A DNA stretch of 64,000 nucleotides from Streptomyces sp. DH41. GTDB taxonomy: Bacteria > Actinomycetota > Actinomycetes > Streptomycetales > Streptomycetaceae. Where the stretch lies: NCBI RefSeq assembly GCF_029813785.1, contig NZ_JARVKY010000024.1, forward strand, positions 80,463 to 144,462. Direction: 5' to 3'. A program made the position numbers and the translations under genes. A model generated the notes under the pieces. The model did no database searches. It had not been told where the DNA came from and saw nothing but the letters and a program-made list of their open reading frames with translations. Below, one piece after another: positions 1 through 8,429 of the stretch (within the stretch, counting starts at the first letter, position 1; every line of letters starts with the position of its first letter).

Positions 1-1084
1 CCGCGGCGTGCTCTCCGGCCGCCGCGAGTTCGCCGAGGCTGAGCAGGGCCTCGGCGACCTGGACGTTGACCAGGCCGGGCTGGACATAACCGGTCTCGTC
101 GGGTTCGTGACCGCGCCGGATGCGTTCGGCGGCCTGCTCGGCCCGCCGGATGCAGGACAGCGCGCTGGTGCCGTCGCCGAGGTGGGCGTAGGCTTTGGCC
201 TGCATCGCGTACAGGTCGGAGCCGAGCGCCGGGGTGATGTGCCGGCCGGCGGCGCGCAGGGCGGCCTCGGCGAAGGCGACGGCCTGCCGGTTCTCCCGCA
301 TGAACAGCGCCTGGTTGACCAGCAGCGCTATGACGTAGGCGCCCAGGCCCCGGTCGCCGCTGGCCTTCGCGAGCCGCAGGGCCTGGTGGAAGTAGCGTTG
401 CGCGAGGCCGTGCGCGTCGGAGTCGTACGCGCAGATGCCGGCGACCGCGACCAGTCCGCCGGTGGCCCGGTGGAGCTGGCGGCCGGTGGCGTCGGTGTAG
501 CCGCCGCGCAGCAGCGGGGCGGCCTCGGAGTTGAGGAAGCCGACGATGCGGGCACGGGTCGCCATGCCGCCGGCCTTGCGGTACATCTGCTCGTAGTGGG
601 CGCGGGCGCAGCGCAGCATCTCCAGGTCGGCCGCGGTGACCCGGTGCCGGCCGCCGCGGGAGACGTCCACGTCCTCGGGCGGGTTCTCCCACTCCCACAC
701 CGGCATCACGGCGGGCGTCCCGGTGAGCGCGGGGGCGCCGAGGATGTGCGGGCGCCGCTGCTGGTCGGAACGCCACAGGGCGGTCGCGCGTTCCACGAAC
801 CCGGACAGTGAGCCGGTGTGCGCGGAGGCCGGTTCGCCGGGCACGCCGAGGCCGATGTCGTCGAGTGTGACGGGCCGGTGCAGCCTGGACGCGAGGACCT
901 CGCAGATCAGGTCGGGCACCTGGCCGCGCGGCCGCTGCCCCTTCAACCACCGTGCGACGGCGGTGTGTTCGTAGCGCAGCGCGAGCCCGCGCGCTCGCCC
1001 CGCCTGGTTGACGTGCGCGGCCAGTCCCGCGTGCGAGATCCCGGCCTCGTCCAGGATCGCGTCGAGCAGGGTGTTGGGCTGCAT
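1..1084 (-). CDS. NsdA-like regulatory protein with N-terminal HTH-like region and TPR-like repeats (3' part outside window)
   Basis: The reading frame is open from an ATG at 1084 to the window edge, giving 361 visible residues, so the C-terminus is missing. It begins MQPNTLLDAILDEAGISHAG. The first ~85 residues look like the compact HTH-like domain of Streptomyces NsdA/NsdB-type regulators (AGLAAHVNQ, VARWLKGQRPRG). A conserved tryptophan-rich stretch (VWEWENPPED) and a helical repeat region with TPR-like periodicity follow. Proteins of this type often repress antibiotic production and sporulation; that role is family knowledge, not visible here. The upstream side carries a perfect 15-bp palindrome. 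The coding strand is supported by third-position GC. The exact subfamily is uncertain. Confidence 0.75.
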   Translation of the reverse strand, partial: MQPNTLLDAILDEAGISHAGLAAHVNQAGRARGLALRYEHTAVARWLKGQRPRGQVPDLICEVLASRLHRPVTLDDIGLGVPGEPASAHTGSLSGFVERATALWRSDQQRRPHILGAPALTGTPAVMPVWEWENPPEDVDVSRGGRHRVTAADLEMLRCARAHYEQMYRKAGGMATRARIVGFLNSEAAPLLRGGYTDATGRQLHRATGGLVAVAGICAYDSDAHGLAQRYFHQALRLAKASGDRGLGAYVIALLVNQALFMRENRQAVAFAEAALRAAGRHITPALGSDLYAMQAKAYAHLGDGTSALSCIRRAEQAAERIRRGHEPDETGYVQPGLVNVQVAEALLSLGELAAAGEHAA

Positions 1085-1130
1085 GGGTGCCCCCCGGTGA
1101 CTCGGTGCCGACAGCGTAGTGCGTCGGTCC

Positions 1131-1145
1131 TCACACGGGGTGTGA
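1131..1145. promoter_or_regulatory. 15-bp palindrome upstream of the NsdA-like gene
   Basis: TCACACGGGGTGTGA has perfect 6-bp arms around GGG and lies 47 bp upstream of the ATG at 1084. A -10-like TACGCT sits on the minus strand at 1113-1118, between the palindrome and the gene, but no good -35 is seen. This could be an operator, possibly autoregulatory; that is inference. Confidence 0.4.
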
Positions 1146-1378
1146 ACGGAGTACGCGCATCCGTGGCGTGCGTGCGCTGTCGGGGAGAGTTCCCGGGCCG
1201 GTTGACTGAGCTGCCTCGAAAGAGGCCGGCCGGGCCGCCGGCTCCCCCTCGTACAGTGCGGCGGCCCGTGTCCACGCCGTCCGCCCTGCCACCTGCCCGA
1301 CACTCCGCGGCGGGGCGGACGGCTCCGCCGGTTTCGCGGTACGGCTGATCGCCGTTCAGTGTGCGGGTGCGCTGTCGA

Positions 1379-1465
1379 GTGCGGCTCCGCGCCCTTGAAG
1401 GAACGTCACCTTGACGCCGAGAAGGGACGCGGGGAACTGCGCGACCAGCCACCGACTGCCCGCAG
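1379..1465. repeat. Intergenic repeat, copy 1 (shared with 7506-7541)
   Basis: The 422 bp between the NsdA-like gene and pheT hold no convincing gene. They contain the modules gtgcggctccgc (from 1379) and gcgcgaccagccac (1439-1452). Both recur, in the same order but closer together, between trmH and rplT at 7506-7538. Similar GCGCGACCAGCCAC elements are, from memory, widespread in Streptomyces intergenic regions. No function is known to me. Confidence 0.5.
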
Positions 1466-1506
1466 CCGCCGAACCGGCGGGAACCCCACGCCCCTTGGGC
1501 GGACCG

Positions 1507-4029
1507 TCAGCTCCGGAGCACCGCTCCAACACGCTCGCCCGCGAGGGCGACCGCCGCATCGCGGGCCGCGGAGGCCTCGTCGACCGTCAGCGTCCGGTCC
1601 CCCGCGCGAAAGCGCAGCGCGTACGCCAGGGACTTGCGTCCCTCGCCCAGCTGCTCCGCGTTGTCGTAGACGTCGAACAGCCGGATGGACTCCAGCAGTT
1701 CACCCGCGCCCTCGCGCAGCGCCGCCTCGACCTCCGCCGCCGGCACGAACTCGTCGACCACCAGGGCGACGTCCTGCGTGGCCACCGGGAACGTGGAGAT
1801 GCCCGGCGCCTGCGGAGTGTCGTCGCCGACCCGCTCCACGGCGTCGAGGTCCAGCTCCATCGCGCAGGTCCGCGCGGGCAGCCCCAGCGTCTTGAGGACG
1901 CGCGGGTGCAGCTCACCGGCGTGTCCGACGACCCGCTCGGCGCCGTCGACGGTGACCGTCAGCTCGGCGCAGCGGCCCGGGTGCCAGGGGCCGTACTGGC
2001 CCTTGCGGGTGCCCAGTTCGGCACCGGCCTCGCGGGCGACGGTCCGGGCGGCCTCGACCGCGTCGGCCCAGTCGGCCGGACGGCCCTTGTCCCACCAGCC
2101 GGCCTGCTCGCGGGCGCCGGTCAGGACGACGGCGACGTGCCGCGGCTGGTCGGGAAGCGCGGCGTCCAGCGCGGCGAGGTCGTCCTCGCCGGGGCGCCGG
2201 TCGACGGGCAGGTTGGCGGCGATCTTCCGCTCGTCACGCGGGTGGAAGACCAGGCCGGTCTCGAAGAGCGCGAGGTCGTGTGCGCCCCGCCCGTCGTTGC
2301 GGCGCAGCGCGCCGAGCAGGCCCGGCAGCAACGTGGTCCGCAGCGCGGGCTCCTCGTCGCTGAGCGGGTTGACCAGCTTGACGACGCGGCGGGCCGGGTC
2401 GTCGGCGTCCAGCCCGAGCTGGTCGAAGACCCGCTCGCTGACGAACGGGTAGTTCGGCGCCTCGACGTAACCGGCGCCGGCCAGCGCGCGGCCGACACGG
2501 CGGTGCAGCCGCTGCCGGGAGGTCAGACCGCGGCCCGCCGGGGGCCTGGGCAGCGTGGAGGGCAGGTTCTCGTAGCCCTCCAGGCGGATGACCTCTTCGG
2601 CCAGGTCGTTCGGGTCGGTGAGGTCGGGCCGCCAGGACGGGACGGTGACGATCAGCTCGTCCTGGCCGTACACGTCGCAGCCGACCTGCTGCAGGCGGCG
2701 TACGACGGTCTCGCGGCCGTACTCCACGCCCGCGACCTTGTCCGGGTGGTCGGCCGGGACGCTGATGGTGTGCGGCGCGGACGGGGCGCTGATCTCGGTG
2801 ACCCCGGCCTCGGCGGTGCCGCCCGCGAGCAGCACCAGCAGGTCGACGGTGCGCTGCGCGGCAGCGGCGGCGGCCTGCGGGTCGACGCCGCGCTCGAAGC
2901 GGCGGGAGGCCTCGGAGGAGAGCTTGTGGCGGCGGGCGGTGCGGGCGATGGCCACCTGGTCGAAGTGGGCGGCCTCGATGACCACGTCGGTCGTCGCGTC
3001 GCCCCCGTTCTCGGCGGCGTCGTGGTCCGCGATCTCCGTGTTGGCGCCGCCCATGACGCCGGCGAGGCCGATCGGGCCGCGGTCGTCGGTGATGACGAGG
3101 TCCTCGGCGTGCAGCTTCCGCTCGGTGCCGTCGAGGGTGACGATCTTCTCGCCCTCCTCGGCCCGGCGTACGCCGATGGTGCCCTGGACCAGGGAGCGGT
3201 CGTAGGCGTGCAGCGGCTGGCCGAGCTCCATCATCACGTAGTTGGTGACGTCGACGGCGAGCGAGATCGGGCGCATGCCGACCTTCTGCAGCCGGCGCTG
3301 GAGCCAGATCGGGGAGCGTGCCTCGGTGCTGAGGCCGGTCACCGTGCGGGCGGTGAAGCGGTCGCAGCCGGTGGGATCGGCGATCTTCACCGGGTAGCCG
3401 TAGGCGTTCGGTCCTGGCACGTCGAGCAGGGCCGGGTCGCGCAGCGGCAGGCCGTAGGCGATGGCGGTCTCGCGGGCGACGCCGCGGATGGACAGGCAGT
3501 CGCCTCGGTTGGCGGTCACCGCGATGTCCAGGACCTCGTCGACCAGTTCCAGCAGCTCGATGGCGTCCTTGCCGACCTCGGTCTCCGGCGGCAGCACGAT
3601 GATGCCGTGGGTGCCGTCGTCGCCCATGCCCAGCTCGTCGCCGGAGCAGATCATGCCGTGGGACGTCTTGCCGTAGGTCTTGCGGGCGCTGATCGAGAAG
3701 CCGCCCGGCAGGGTGGCGCCGGGGAGGACCACGACGACCTTGTCGCCGACGGCGAAGTTCCGGGCGCCGCAGACGATCTCCTGGGGCTCGCCGGTGCCGT
3801 TGGCCTGTCCGACGTCGACGGTGCAGAAGCGGATCGGCTTCTTGAAGCCCTCCAGCTCCTCGATGGTCAGCACCTGGCCGACGACGAGGGGGCCCTTGAG
3901 GTCGGCACCGAGGTGTTCGACGGTCTCGACCTCGAGTCCGGCCGAAATGAGCTTGGCCTGGACGTCGCGGCCGGTCTGCGTGGCCGGCAGGTCGACGTAC
4001 TCCCGCAGCCAAGAAAGCGGGACCCGCAT
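1507..4029 (-). CDS. pheT: Phenylalanine--tRNA ligase beta subunit
   Basis: This 840-residue protein is full length for bacterial PheT and starts MRVPLSWLREYVDLP. An EMAP/OB-type tRNA-binding domain at roughly residues 40-155 carries VVGQVLTIEELEGF. The B3/B4 editing domain, B5, the catalytic-like core and a C-terminal ferredoxin-fold anticodon-binding domain (ISTFPVATQDVALVVDEF onwards) follow. With PheS it forms the (alpha-beta)2 cytoplasmic enzyme that charges tRNA-Phe and hydrolyses Tyr-tRNA-Phe. The start codon overlaps the pheS stop (TGATG), indicating translational coupling in a pheST operon. No terminator is obvious downstream. Confidence 0.97.
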   Translation of the reverse strand: MRVPLSWLREYVDLPATQTGRDVQAKLISAGLEVETVEHLGADLKGPLVVGQVLTIEELEGFKKPIRFCTVDVGQANGTGEPQEIVCGARNFAVGDKVVVVLPGATLPGGFSISARKTYGKTSHGMICSGDELGMGDDGTHGIIVLPPETEVGKDAIELLELVDEVLDIAVTANRGDCLSIRGVARETAIAYGLPLRDPALLDVPGPNAYGYPVKIADPTGCDRFTARTVTGLSTEARSPIWLQRRLQKVGMRPISLAVDVTNYVMMELGQPLHAYDRSLVQGTIGVRRAEEGEKIVTLDGTERKLHAEDLVITDDRGPIGLAGVMGGANTEIADHDAAENGGDATTDVVIEAAHFDQVAIARTARRHKLSSEASRRFERGVDPQAAAAAAQRTVDLLVLLAGGTAEAGVTEISAPSAPHTISVPADHPDKVAGVEYGRETVVRRLQQVGCDVYGQDELIVTVPSWRPDLTDPNDLAEEVIRLEGYENLPSTLPRPPAGRGLTSRQRLHRRVGRALAGAGYVEAPNYPFVSERVFDQLGLDADDPARRVVKLVNPLSDEEPALRTTLLPGLLGALRRNDGRGAHDLALFETGLVFHPRDERKIAANLPVDRRPGEDDLAALDAALPDQPRHVAVVLTGAREQAGWWDKGRPADWADAVEAARTVAREAGAELGTRKGQYGPWHPGRCAELTVTVDGAERVVGHAGELHPRVLKTLGLPARTCAMELDLDAVERVGDDTPQAPGISTFPVATQDVALVVDEFVPAAEVEAALREGAGELLESIRLFDVYDNAEQLGEGRKSLAYALRFRAGDRTLTVDEASAARDAAVALAGERVGAVLRS

Positions 4030-5150
4030 CAGATCTCCATCCCGAACGGCCGGGTGAAGCGCACGTCACCCTCGACCATGTCTCGCATGTCCTCGACGTT
4101 GTGGCGGAACATCAGCATCCGCTCGATGCCGAACCCGAAGGCGAAGCCGCTGTACTTCTCCGGGTCGACGCCGCAGGCGGTGAGCACCCGCGGGTTGACC
4201 ATGCCGCAGCCGCCGAGCTCGATCCAGCCTTCGCTGGAGCAGGTGCGGCAGGGCCGGTCGGGGTTGCCGACGGACGCGCCCTTGCAGACGTAGCAGAGCA
4301 TGTCCATCTCGGCGGACGGCTCGGTGAAGGGGAAGAAGTTCGGCCGCAGCCGGGTCTTCATCTCCGCGCCGAAGAGCGACTGGACCATGTGGTCCAGGGT
4401 GCCCTTGAGGTCGGCCATGGTCAGGCCCTCGTCGATGGCGAGCAGCTCGACCTGGTGGAAGACCGGGGTGTGCGTGGCGTCCAGCTCGTCGGTGCGGTAC
4501 ACGCGGCCGGGGCAGATCACGTAGACCGGCAGCTCGCGGGCGAGCGCGGAGCGGATCTGCACGGGCGAGGTGTGGGTGCGCAGCACGACGCCGGACTCGG
4601 TGCCGCCGCCCGGGCCCTCGACGAAGAAGGTGTCGGCCTCGCCGCGGGCCGGGTGGTCCGGGCCGATGTTCAGGGCGTCGAAGTTGAACCACTCGGCCTC
4701 GGCCTCGGGGCCCTCGGCGACCTCGTAGCCCATGGCGACGAAGACGTCCTCGATGCGCTCGGAGAGCGTGGTGAGGGGGTGGCGGGCGCCGGCCGGTACG
4801 CGGTCGTAGGGCAGCGTGACGTCCACGGCCTCCTCGACCAGGACGCGCGCGTCACGCTCGGCCTCCAGCTCCTCCTGGCGAGTGGCCAGCGCCTTGTTCA
4901 CGGCGCCGCGGGCCATGCCGACGCGCTTGCCGGCCTCGGCCTTGGCCTGCGGGGGCAGGGCGCCGATCTCTCGGTTGGCCAGCGCCAGCGGGGAGGTGCC
5001 GCCGGTGTGGGCGACCTTGGCCTCCTGGAGCGCGTCGAGGGAGCTCGCTGCGGCGAAGGCGGCGAGCGCCTCGTCCCGCATGCGCTCGATCTCTTCCGGT
5101 TTCAACGCCTCGACCTCGACAGGGTCGTAAGACTTATTCGGTGCCGACAT
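4029..5150 (-). CDS. pheS: Phenylalanine--tRNA ligase alpha subunit
   Basis: The chosen ATG at 5150 gives 373 residues starting MSAPNKSYDPVEVEALKPEE; a longer in-frame extension exists, but only this start has a good ribosome site (GGGAAGAG just upstream). An N-terminal coiled coil that contacts tRNA is followed by the class II aminoacyl-tRNA synthetase core. Visible motifs are FHQVELLAIDEG (motif 2 region) and GFGIERMLMFRHNVEDMRD (motif 3). It activates phenylalanine with ATP. It is the first gene of the pheST operon and overlaps pheT by 3 bp. The leader carries a hairpin and 14-bp repeats; no T-box is recognisable. Confidence 0.97.
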   Translation of the reverse strand: MSAPNKSYDPVEVEALKPEEIERMRDEALAAFAAASSLDALQEAKVAHTGGTSPLALANREIGALPPQAKAEAGKRVGMARGAVNKALATRQEELEAERDARVLVEEAVDVTLPYDRVPAGARHPLTTLSERIEDVFVAMGYEVAEGPEAEAEWFNFDALNIGPDHPARGEADTFFVEGPGGGTESGVVLRTHTSPVQIRSALARELPVYVICPGRVYRTDELDATHTPVFHQVELLAIDEGLTMADLKGTLDHMVQSLFGAEMKTRLRPNFFPFTEPSAEMDMLCYVCKGASVGNPDRPCRTCSSEGWIELGGCGMVNPRVLTACGVDPEKYSGFAFGFGIERMLMFRHNVEDMRDMVEGDVRFTRPFGMEI

Positions 5151-5172
5151 CTCTTCCCGTGCTTCCGATTGT

Positions 5173-5193
5173 CCCCCAGCTGTCGCTGGGAGG
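5173..5193. repeat. Hairpin element in the pheS leader
   Basis: The sequence cccccagc-tgtc-gctgggagg folds into a 7-bp stem with one mismatch, 22 bp upstream of pheS. Closely similar CCCAGC/GCTGGG elements followed by GGTGCCCC are, from memory, a common Streptomyces intergenic repeat. Whether it acts as an attenuator for pheST is unknown. Confidence 0.4.
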
Positions 5194-5266
5194 TGCCCCG
5201 TGCTGATGGTCCCCGTCACCGGCTCGTGGACGAAGCGTCCGTGTGACGCGGCATCTCCGTGACGGA

Positions 5267-5308
5267 GCGTCTCCGTCCGATCGTCTCCGTCCGAGCGTCT
5301 CCGCCTGC
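5267..5308. repeat. Three 14-bp direct repeats upstream of pheS
   Basis: Units gcgtctccgtccga (5267-5280), tcgtctccgtccga (5281-5294) and gcgtctccgcctgc (5295-5308) are contiguous. A weaker related unit lies at about 5251. They fall in the expected promoter/leader region of pheST, 120-160 bp from the start codon. Regular spacing could mean binding sites or simple slippage. Confidence 0.5.
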
Positions 5309-5383
5309 AGGACACAAAGGTGCCAGAGGCCGAGTCTAACGGGGTGAAGGAAGGCGAATGCGCCCGTGGGGTCCCGGACCGTC

Positions 5384-6523
5384 TCAGGTGAGATACGCGG
5401 GAGCCGCCACGGGCAACGTAAATCGGAACTGGGCGCCGCCGCCGGGGGCACGGCCGACCGTGATGGTGCCGCCGTGGGCCTCGACGATGCCCTTGACGAT
5501 GTACAGCCCGAGGCCGGTGCCACCGCGCTTGCTGCCCCGCCAGAAACGGGTGAAGACGCGGTTCATGGACTCCTCCGGGATGCCGGCCCCTTCGTCGCTC
5601 ACCGTGACCGACGTGCCGGCCTCCTCCCCTTCGCGGGGGGACGCCGTGGGCGTGACGTCAATGGTGACGGTTCCCTCGCCGTGCCGCACGGCATTTTCCA
5701 GCAGGTTGCTCAGTACCTGGTCGACCTTGTCGGGATCGGCCCACAGGTCGGGCAGCGGCCGGCCGAGGCGGAGCAGGAAGCGGTCGGCCTCCTGGCCGGC
5801 GGCGACGTAGGCCTGGATGTGGCGGCCGACGGCGGCGCCGATGTCGACGGGCTGGCGGCGGACCTCGAGGCGGCCCGAGTCGATGCGTGAGATGTCCAGC
5901 AGTTCGGCGATGAGCCGGGTGACGCGGTCGGCGTCGGCGTCGACGGTCTCCAGCATGAGCCGCTTCTGGTCGTCGGTGAACCGCTCCCACTTGGCCAGCA
6001 GCGTGGCCGTGAAGCCCTTGACGGAGGTGAGCGGGGAGCGCAGTTCGTGGGCGACGGTGGCGATCAGCTCGGCGTGGCTGCGCTCGGTACGGCGGCGTGC
6101 CTCGGTGTCCCGCAGGGTGACGACGACGCGGTGGACGGGGCCGGTGGGCTCGGTGCGGACGTAGCGGGCGCAGACGAGGACCTCGCGGCCGCCGGGGAGG
6201 AGGAGGTTGCGCTCGGGCTGGCGGACGCGGATGGCGAGGCCACCGTAGGGGTCGGTCAGCTGCCACCAGCGCCGGCCCTCCAGATCCTCCAGGGGCAGGG
6301 CCTTCTCCAGGCGCTGCCCGAGGGCTTCGGCGGCGGGGGTGGCGGTGATGCGGGCGGCGGCGGCGTTGAAGCAGATGACGCGGCCGTGCTCGTCCGCGAC
6401 GACCAGACCGTCGGGCAGCTGGTCCGGGTCGATGCCGAGGTCGGCGAGATCGCCGGGTGTGCGGGGCGCGGGCGGACGCGGCGCCTGCCGTGCTCCCGGT
6501 GCGCTGCTCGTGCCGACGCTCAT
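5384..6523 (-). CDS. Soluble PAS-containing sensor histidine kinase
   Basis: This 379-residue protein has no transmembrane segment. It has an N-terminal PAS domain (about 30-140, with LVVADEHGRVICFNAA), a HisKA domain with phosphoacceptor His159 in AHELRSP, and an HATPase_c domain. The N box is NLLENAVRHG (about 273), the G boxes are SDEGAGIP and GTGLGLYIVKG. It should autophosphorylate in the cytoplasm, sensing an unknown intracellular cue through PAS. No response regulator is adjacent; the nearest, at 63.3 kb, is too far away to pair with it. It sits alone between pheS and the rRNA methyltransferase gene. Confidence 0.93.
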   Translation of the reverse strand: MSVGTSSAPGARQAPRPPAPRTPGDLADLGIDPDQLPDGLVVADEHGRVICFNAAAARITATPAAEALGQRLEKALPLEDLEGRRWWQLTDPYGGLAIRVRQPERNLLLPGGREVLVCARYVRTEPTGPVHRVVVTLRDTEARRRTERSHAELIATVAHELRSPLTSVKGFTATLLAKWERFTDDQKRLMLETVDADADRVTRLIAELLDISRIDSGRLEVRRQPVDIGAAVGRHIQAYVAAGQEADRFLLRLGRPLPDLWADPDKVDQVLSNLLENAVRHGEGTVTIDVTPTASPREGEEAGTSVTVSDEGAGIPEESMNRVFTRFWRGSKRGGTGLGLYIVKGIVEAHGGTITVGRAPGGGAQFRFTLPVAAPAYLT

Positions 6524-6573
6524 CCCCGTACCCCACCTCTCAACCGCGCAGGGGCCTTGAGCTGGTCACCCTA

Positions 6574-7434
6574 CTAGCTCTCGGTGACGGAGCGGCACCC
6601 TCCGGCGGCGCGCTGTGCACGCGCCGACGCGTAGAGACATACGGCGGCGGCGGTGGCGAGGTTCAGACTCTCGGCCTTCCCGTGGATCGGGACGCGCAGG
6701 ACGGCGTCGGCGAGGGCGCGGGTCTCCTCCGGGAGCCCCCAGGCCTCGTTGCCGAACACCCAGGCGGTGGGGCCGCCCATGGTGCCCTCGTCCAGCTCGG
6801 CGTCGAGGTCGTGCTCGCCCGCGCCGTCGGCGGCGAGGACGCGCACTCCGGTGTCCCTCAGGCCCGCGACGGCCCGCTCGACGGGTACGCCGACGGCGAC
6901 GGGGAGGTGGAACAGGGAGCCGACGGAGGCGCGTACGGCCTTGGGGTTGTACAGGTCGACGGAGGCGTCGGTGAGCACGACGGCCTCGGCGCCGGCGGCG
7001 TCGGCGCAGCGCAGCACGGTGCCGGCGTTGCCGGGGTCGCGGACGTTGGCGAGGACGGCGACGAGCGCCGGGCGGGCGGCGAGGATCTCGTCGAAGGGGG
7101 TGTCCAGGAACCGGCACACCCCGACCAGGCCCTGCGGGGTGACGGTGGTGGAGATGTCCTCGATCACCTGCTCGGCGGCGAGGTGGACGCGGGCGCCGGC
7201 GTCGCGGGCGGCGCCGATGATGTCGGCGTAGCGCTCGGCGGCCTCGACTGTGGCGAACACCTCGACGAGCGTGGCGGCGTCGTCGGCCCGGTGCGCCGCC
7301 GCCTCCCGCACGGCCTGCGGCCCCTCGGCGAGGAACAGCCGCTCCTTGCCCCGGAAGTTCCGCTTCCCGAGCCGCCGCGCGGCGGCGACACGGGGAGAAC
7401 GGGGAGAGATCAGCTCGGGGCTGGCGGGTCGCAC
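6574..7434 (-). CDS. SpoU/TrmH-family RNA 2'-O-methyltransferase
   Basis: The 286-residue protein starts at a GTG (7434) preceded by AGGTGAG. An N-terminal substrate-binding domain (RNFRGKERLFLAEGPQAVRE) is followed by the knotted SPOUT catalytic domain with three motifs: LANVRDPGNAGTVLRCADAA (motif 1), GSLFHLPVAVG (motif 2) and AWVFGNEAWGLPEETRALAD (motif 3). It uses S-adenosylmethionine to methylate the ribose of an RNA, most likely 23S rRNA, as in the TsnR/RlmB group. The target nucleotide cannot be assigned. It lies downstream of rplT but beyond a strong terminator, so it is probably expressed separately. Confidence 0.9.
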   Translation of the reverse strand: MRPASPELISPRSPRVAAARRLGKRNFRGKERLFLAEGPQAVREAAAHRADDAATLVEVFATVEAAERYADIIGAARDAGARVHLAAEQVIEDISTTVTPQGLVGVCRFLDTPFDEILAARPALVAVLANVRDPGNAGTVLRCADAAGAEAVVLTDASVDLYNPKAVRASVGSLFHLPVAVGVPVERAVAGLRDTGVRVLAADGAGEHDLDAELDEGTMGGPTAWVFGNEAWGLPEETRALADAVLRVPIHGKAESLNLATAAAVCLYASARAQRAAGGCRSVTES

Positions 7435-7474
7435 TCTTGCTCACCTTCACGTTTTGATCGACGGGAACTACAAC

Positions 7475-7541
7475 GCGCCCCCGGGGGGCGCGGGGCTGTA
7501 GCCCCGTGCGGCTCCGCCGCGTGGGCGCGACCAGCCACAAC
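7475..7541. repeat. Intergenic repeat, copy 2, with two compact hairpins
   Basis: Between trmH and rplT there is an 8-bp hairpin (7475-7482 with 7484-7491), a 7-bp hairpin cggggct-gt-agccccg (7491-7506), and the module gtgcggctccgccgcgtggg...gcgcgaccagccac ending at 7538. The last two modules also occur at 1379-1452. It may be a dispersed intergenic element. Confidence 0.5.
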
Positions 7542-7576
7542 GCGCCCGCGGTGGACGACGAACCGAACGACGGCAA

Positions 7577-7617
7577 TCGAAGGGACCCGCAGGCTTCAAG
7601 CCTGCGGGTCCCTTCGA
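7577..7617 (-). terminator. Terminator of the infC-rpmI-rplT operon
   Basis: A perfect 20-bp inverted repeat (arms 7577-7596 and 7598-7617, one central base, so a realistic loop of about 5 nt TTCAA) lies 25 bp beyond the rplT stop. There is no U tract, as is common in actinobacterial terminators. Confidence 0.85.
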
Positions 7618-7641
7618 CGACGGCTCAGAACCGGCGCGGCG

Positions 7642-8025
7642 TCACGCGGCCTTCGGCGCGTTCACGTCGCTCGGCAGCGCCTTCTGGGCGACCTCGACGA
7701 GCGCGGCGAACGCGTTCGGGTCGTTGACGGCCAGCTCGGCGAGGATCTTGCGGTCGACCTCGACGTTGGCGGCCTTCAGGCCCTGGATGAAGCGGTTGTA
7801 CGTGATGCCGTTGGCGCGGGCAGCGGCGTTGATGCGCTGGATCCACAGCTGGCGGAAGTCACCCTTGCGCTTCTTGCGGTCGTTGTAGTTGTAGACCAGC
7901 GAGTGGGTGACCTGCTCCTTGGCCTTGCGGTACAGGCGCGAACGCTGACCGCGGTAGCCGGAGGCCTGCTCGAGGATCGCCCGGCGCTTCTTGTGGGCGT
8001 TGACTGCCCGCTTGACGCGTGCCAC
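7642..8025 (-). CDS. rplT: 50S ribosomal protein bL20
   Basis: This 127-residue protein starts at GTG (8025) with AAGGAG seven bases upstream. It has the signature RVKRAVNAHKKRRAILEQA and the conserved GYRGQRSRLYRKAKEQV and DFRQLWIQRINAAAR segments. It is essential early in 50S assembly, binding 23S rRNA through its long basic N-terminal extension. It is the last gene of infC-rpmI-rplT and is followed by a 20-bp-stem terminator. In other bacteria L20 represses this operon through its leader; whether it does so here is not shown. Confidence 0.98.
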   Translation of the reverse strand: MARVKRAVNAHKKRRAILEQASGYRGQRSRLYRKAKEQVTHSLVYNYNDRKKRKGDFRQLWIQRINAAARANGITYNRFIQGLKAANVEVDRKILAELAVNDPNAFAALVEVAQKALPSDVNAPKAA

Positions 8026-8124
8026 TTTTTAACTCCTTGTAGCGGGGCCGCGGTGGTCCTCACGCGGCCCGGTATCGATTGGGTCCCGGTCCTGACGTAC
8101 GGCGCTCAGTGAGGCGCCGCGACG

Positions 8125-8319
8125 TCACTTGCCGAGAAGCTTCTTGATCTTCGCGGCGTCGCCCGGGGCCATCTCGGCGTTGCCGGTGAGGCGACGCGTC
8201 ACACGGGACGACTTGTGCTCGAGCAGGTGGCGCTTGCCGGCGCGCTCACGGAGCACCTTGCCGGAGCCGGTGATCTTGAAGCGCTTGCTGGCACCGCTGT
8301 GCGACTTGTTCTTCGGCAT
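8125..8319 (-). CDS. rpmI: 50S ribosomal protein bL35
   Basis: This 64-residue protein of standard length starts MPKNKSHSGASKRFKITGSG and contains the family pattern RAGKRHLLEHKSSRVTRRL. It is a small basic structural protein of the large subunit. It lies between infC and rplT on the same strand, with about 100-bp spacers on each side. Confidence 0.98.
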   Translation of the reverse strand: MPKNKSHSGASKRFKITGSGKVLRERAGKRHLLEHKSSRVTRRLTGNAEMAPGDAAKIKKLLGK

Positions 8320-8429
8320 AGCGCCGTTCTCTCCTCGTCGGTGGCGCTCCGATGCCCGGTCGTGAAACCGGGCACGGATGGAGCGTCGCTCTTGTATCGG
8401 TTACGTCCTGGGGACGGTGTCCCCGGGGG

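Noticed and set aside
1411..4293. 960-residue plus-strand frame opposite pheT
   Set aside because: It is the high-GC antisense shadow of pheT and has no family sequence.
5151..5383. T-box riboswitch for pheS
   Set aside because: No T-box core motif or specifier-loop architecture could be recognised.
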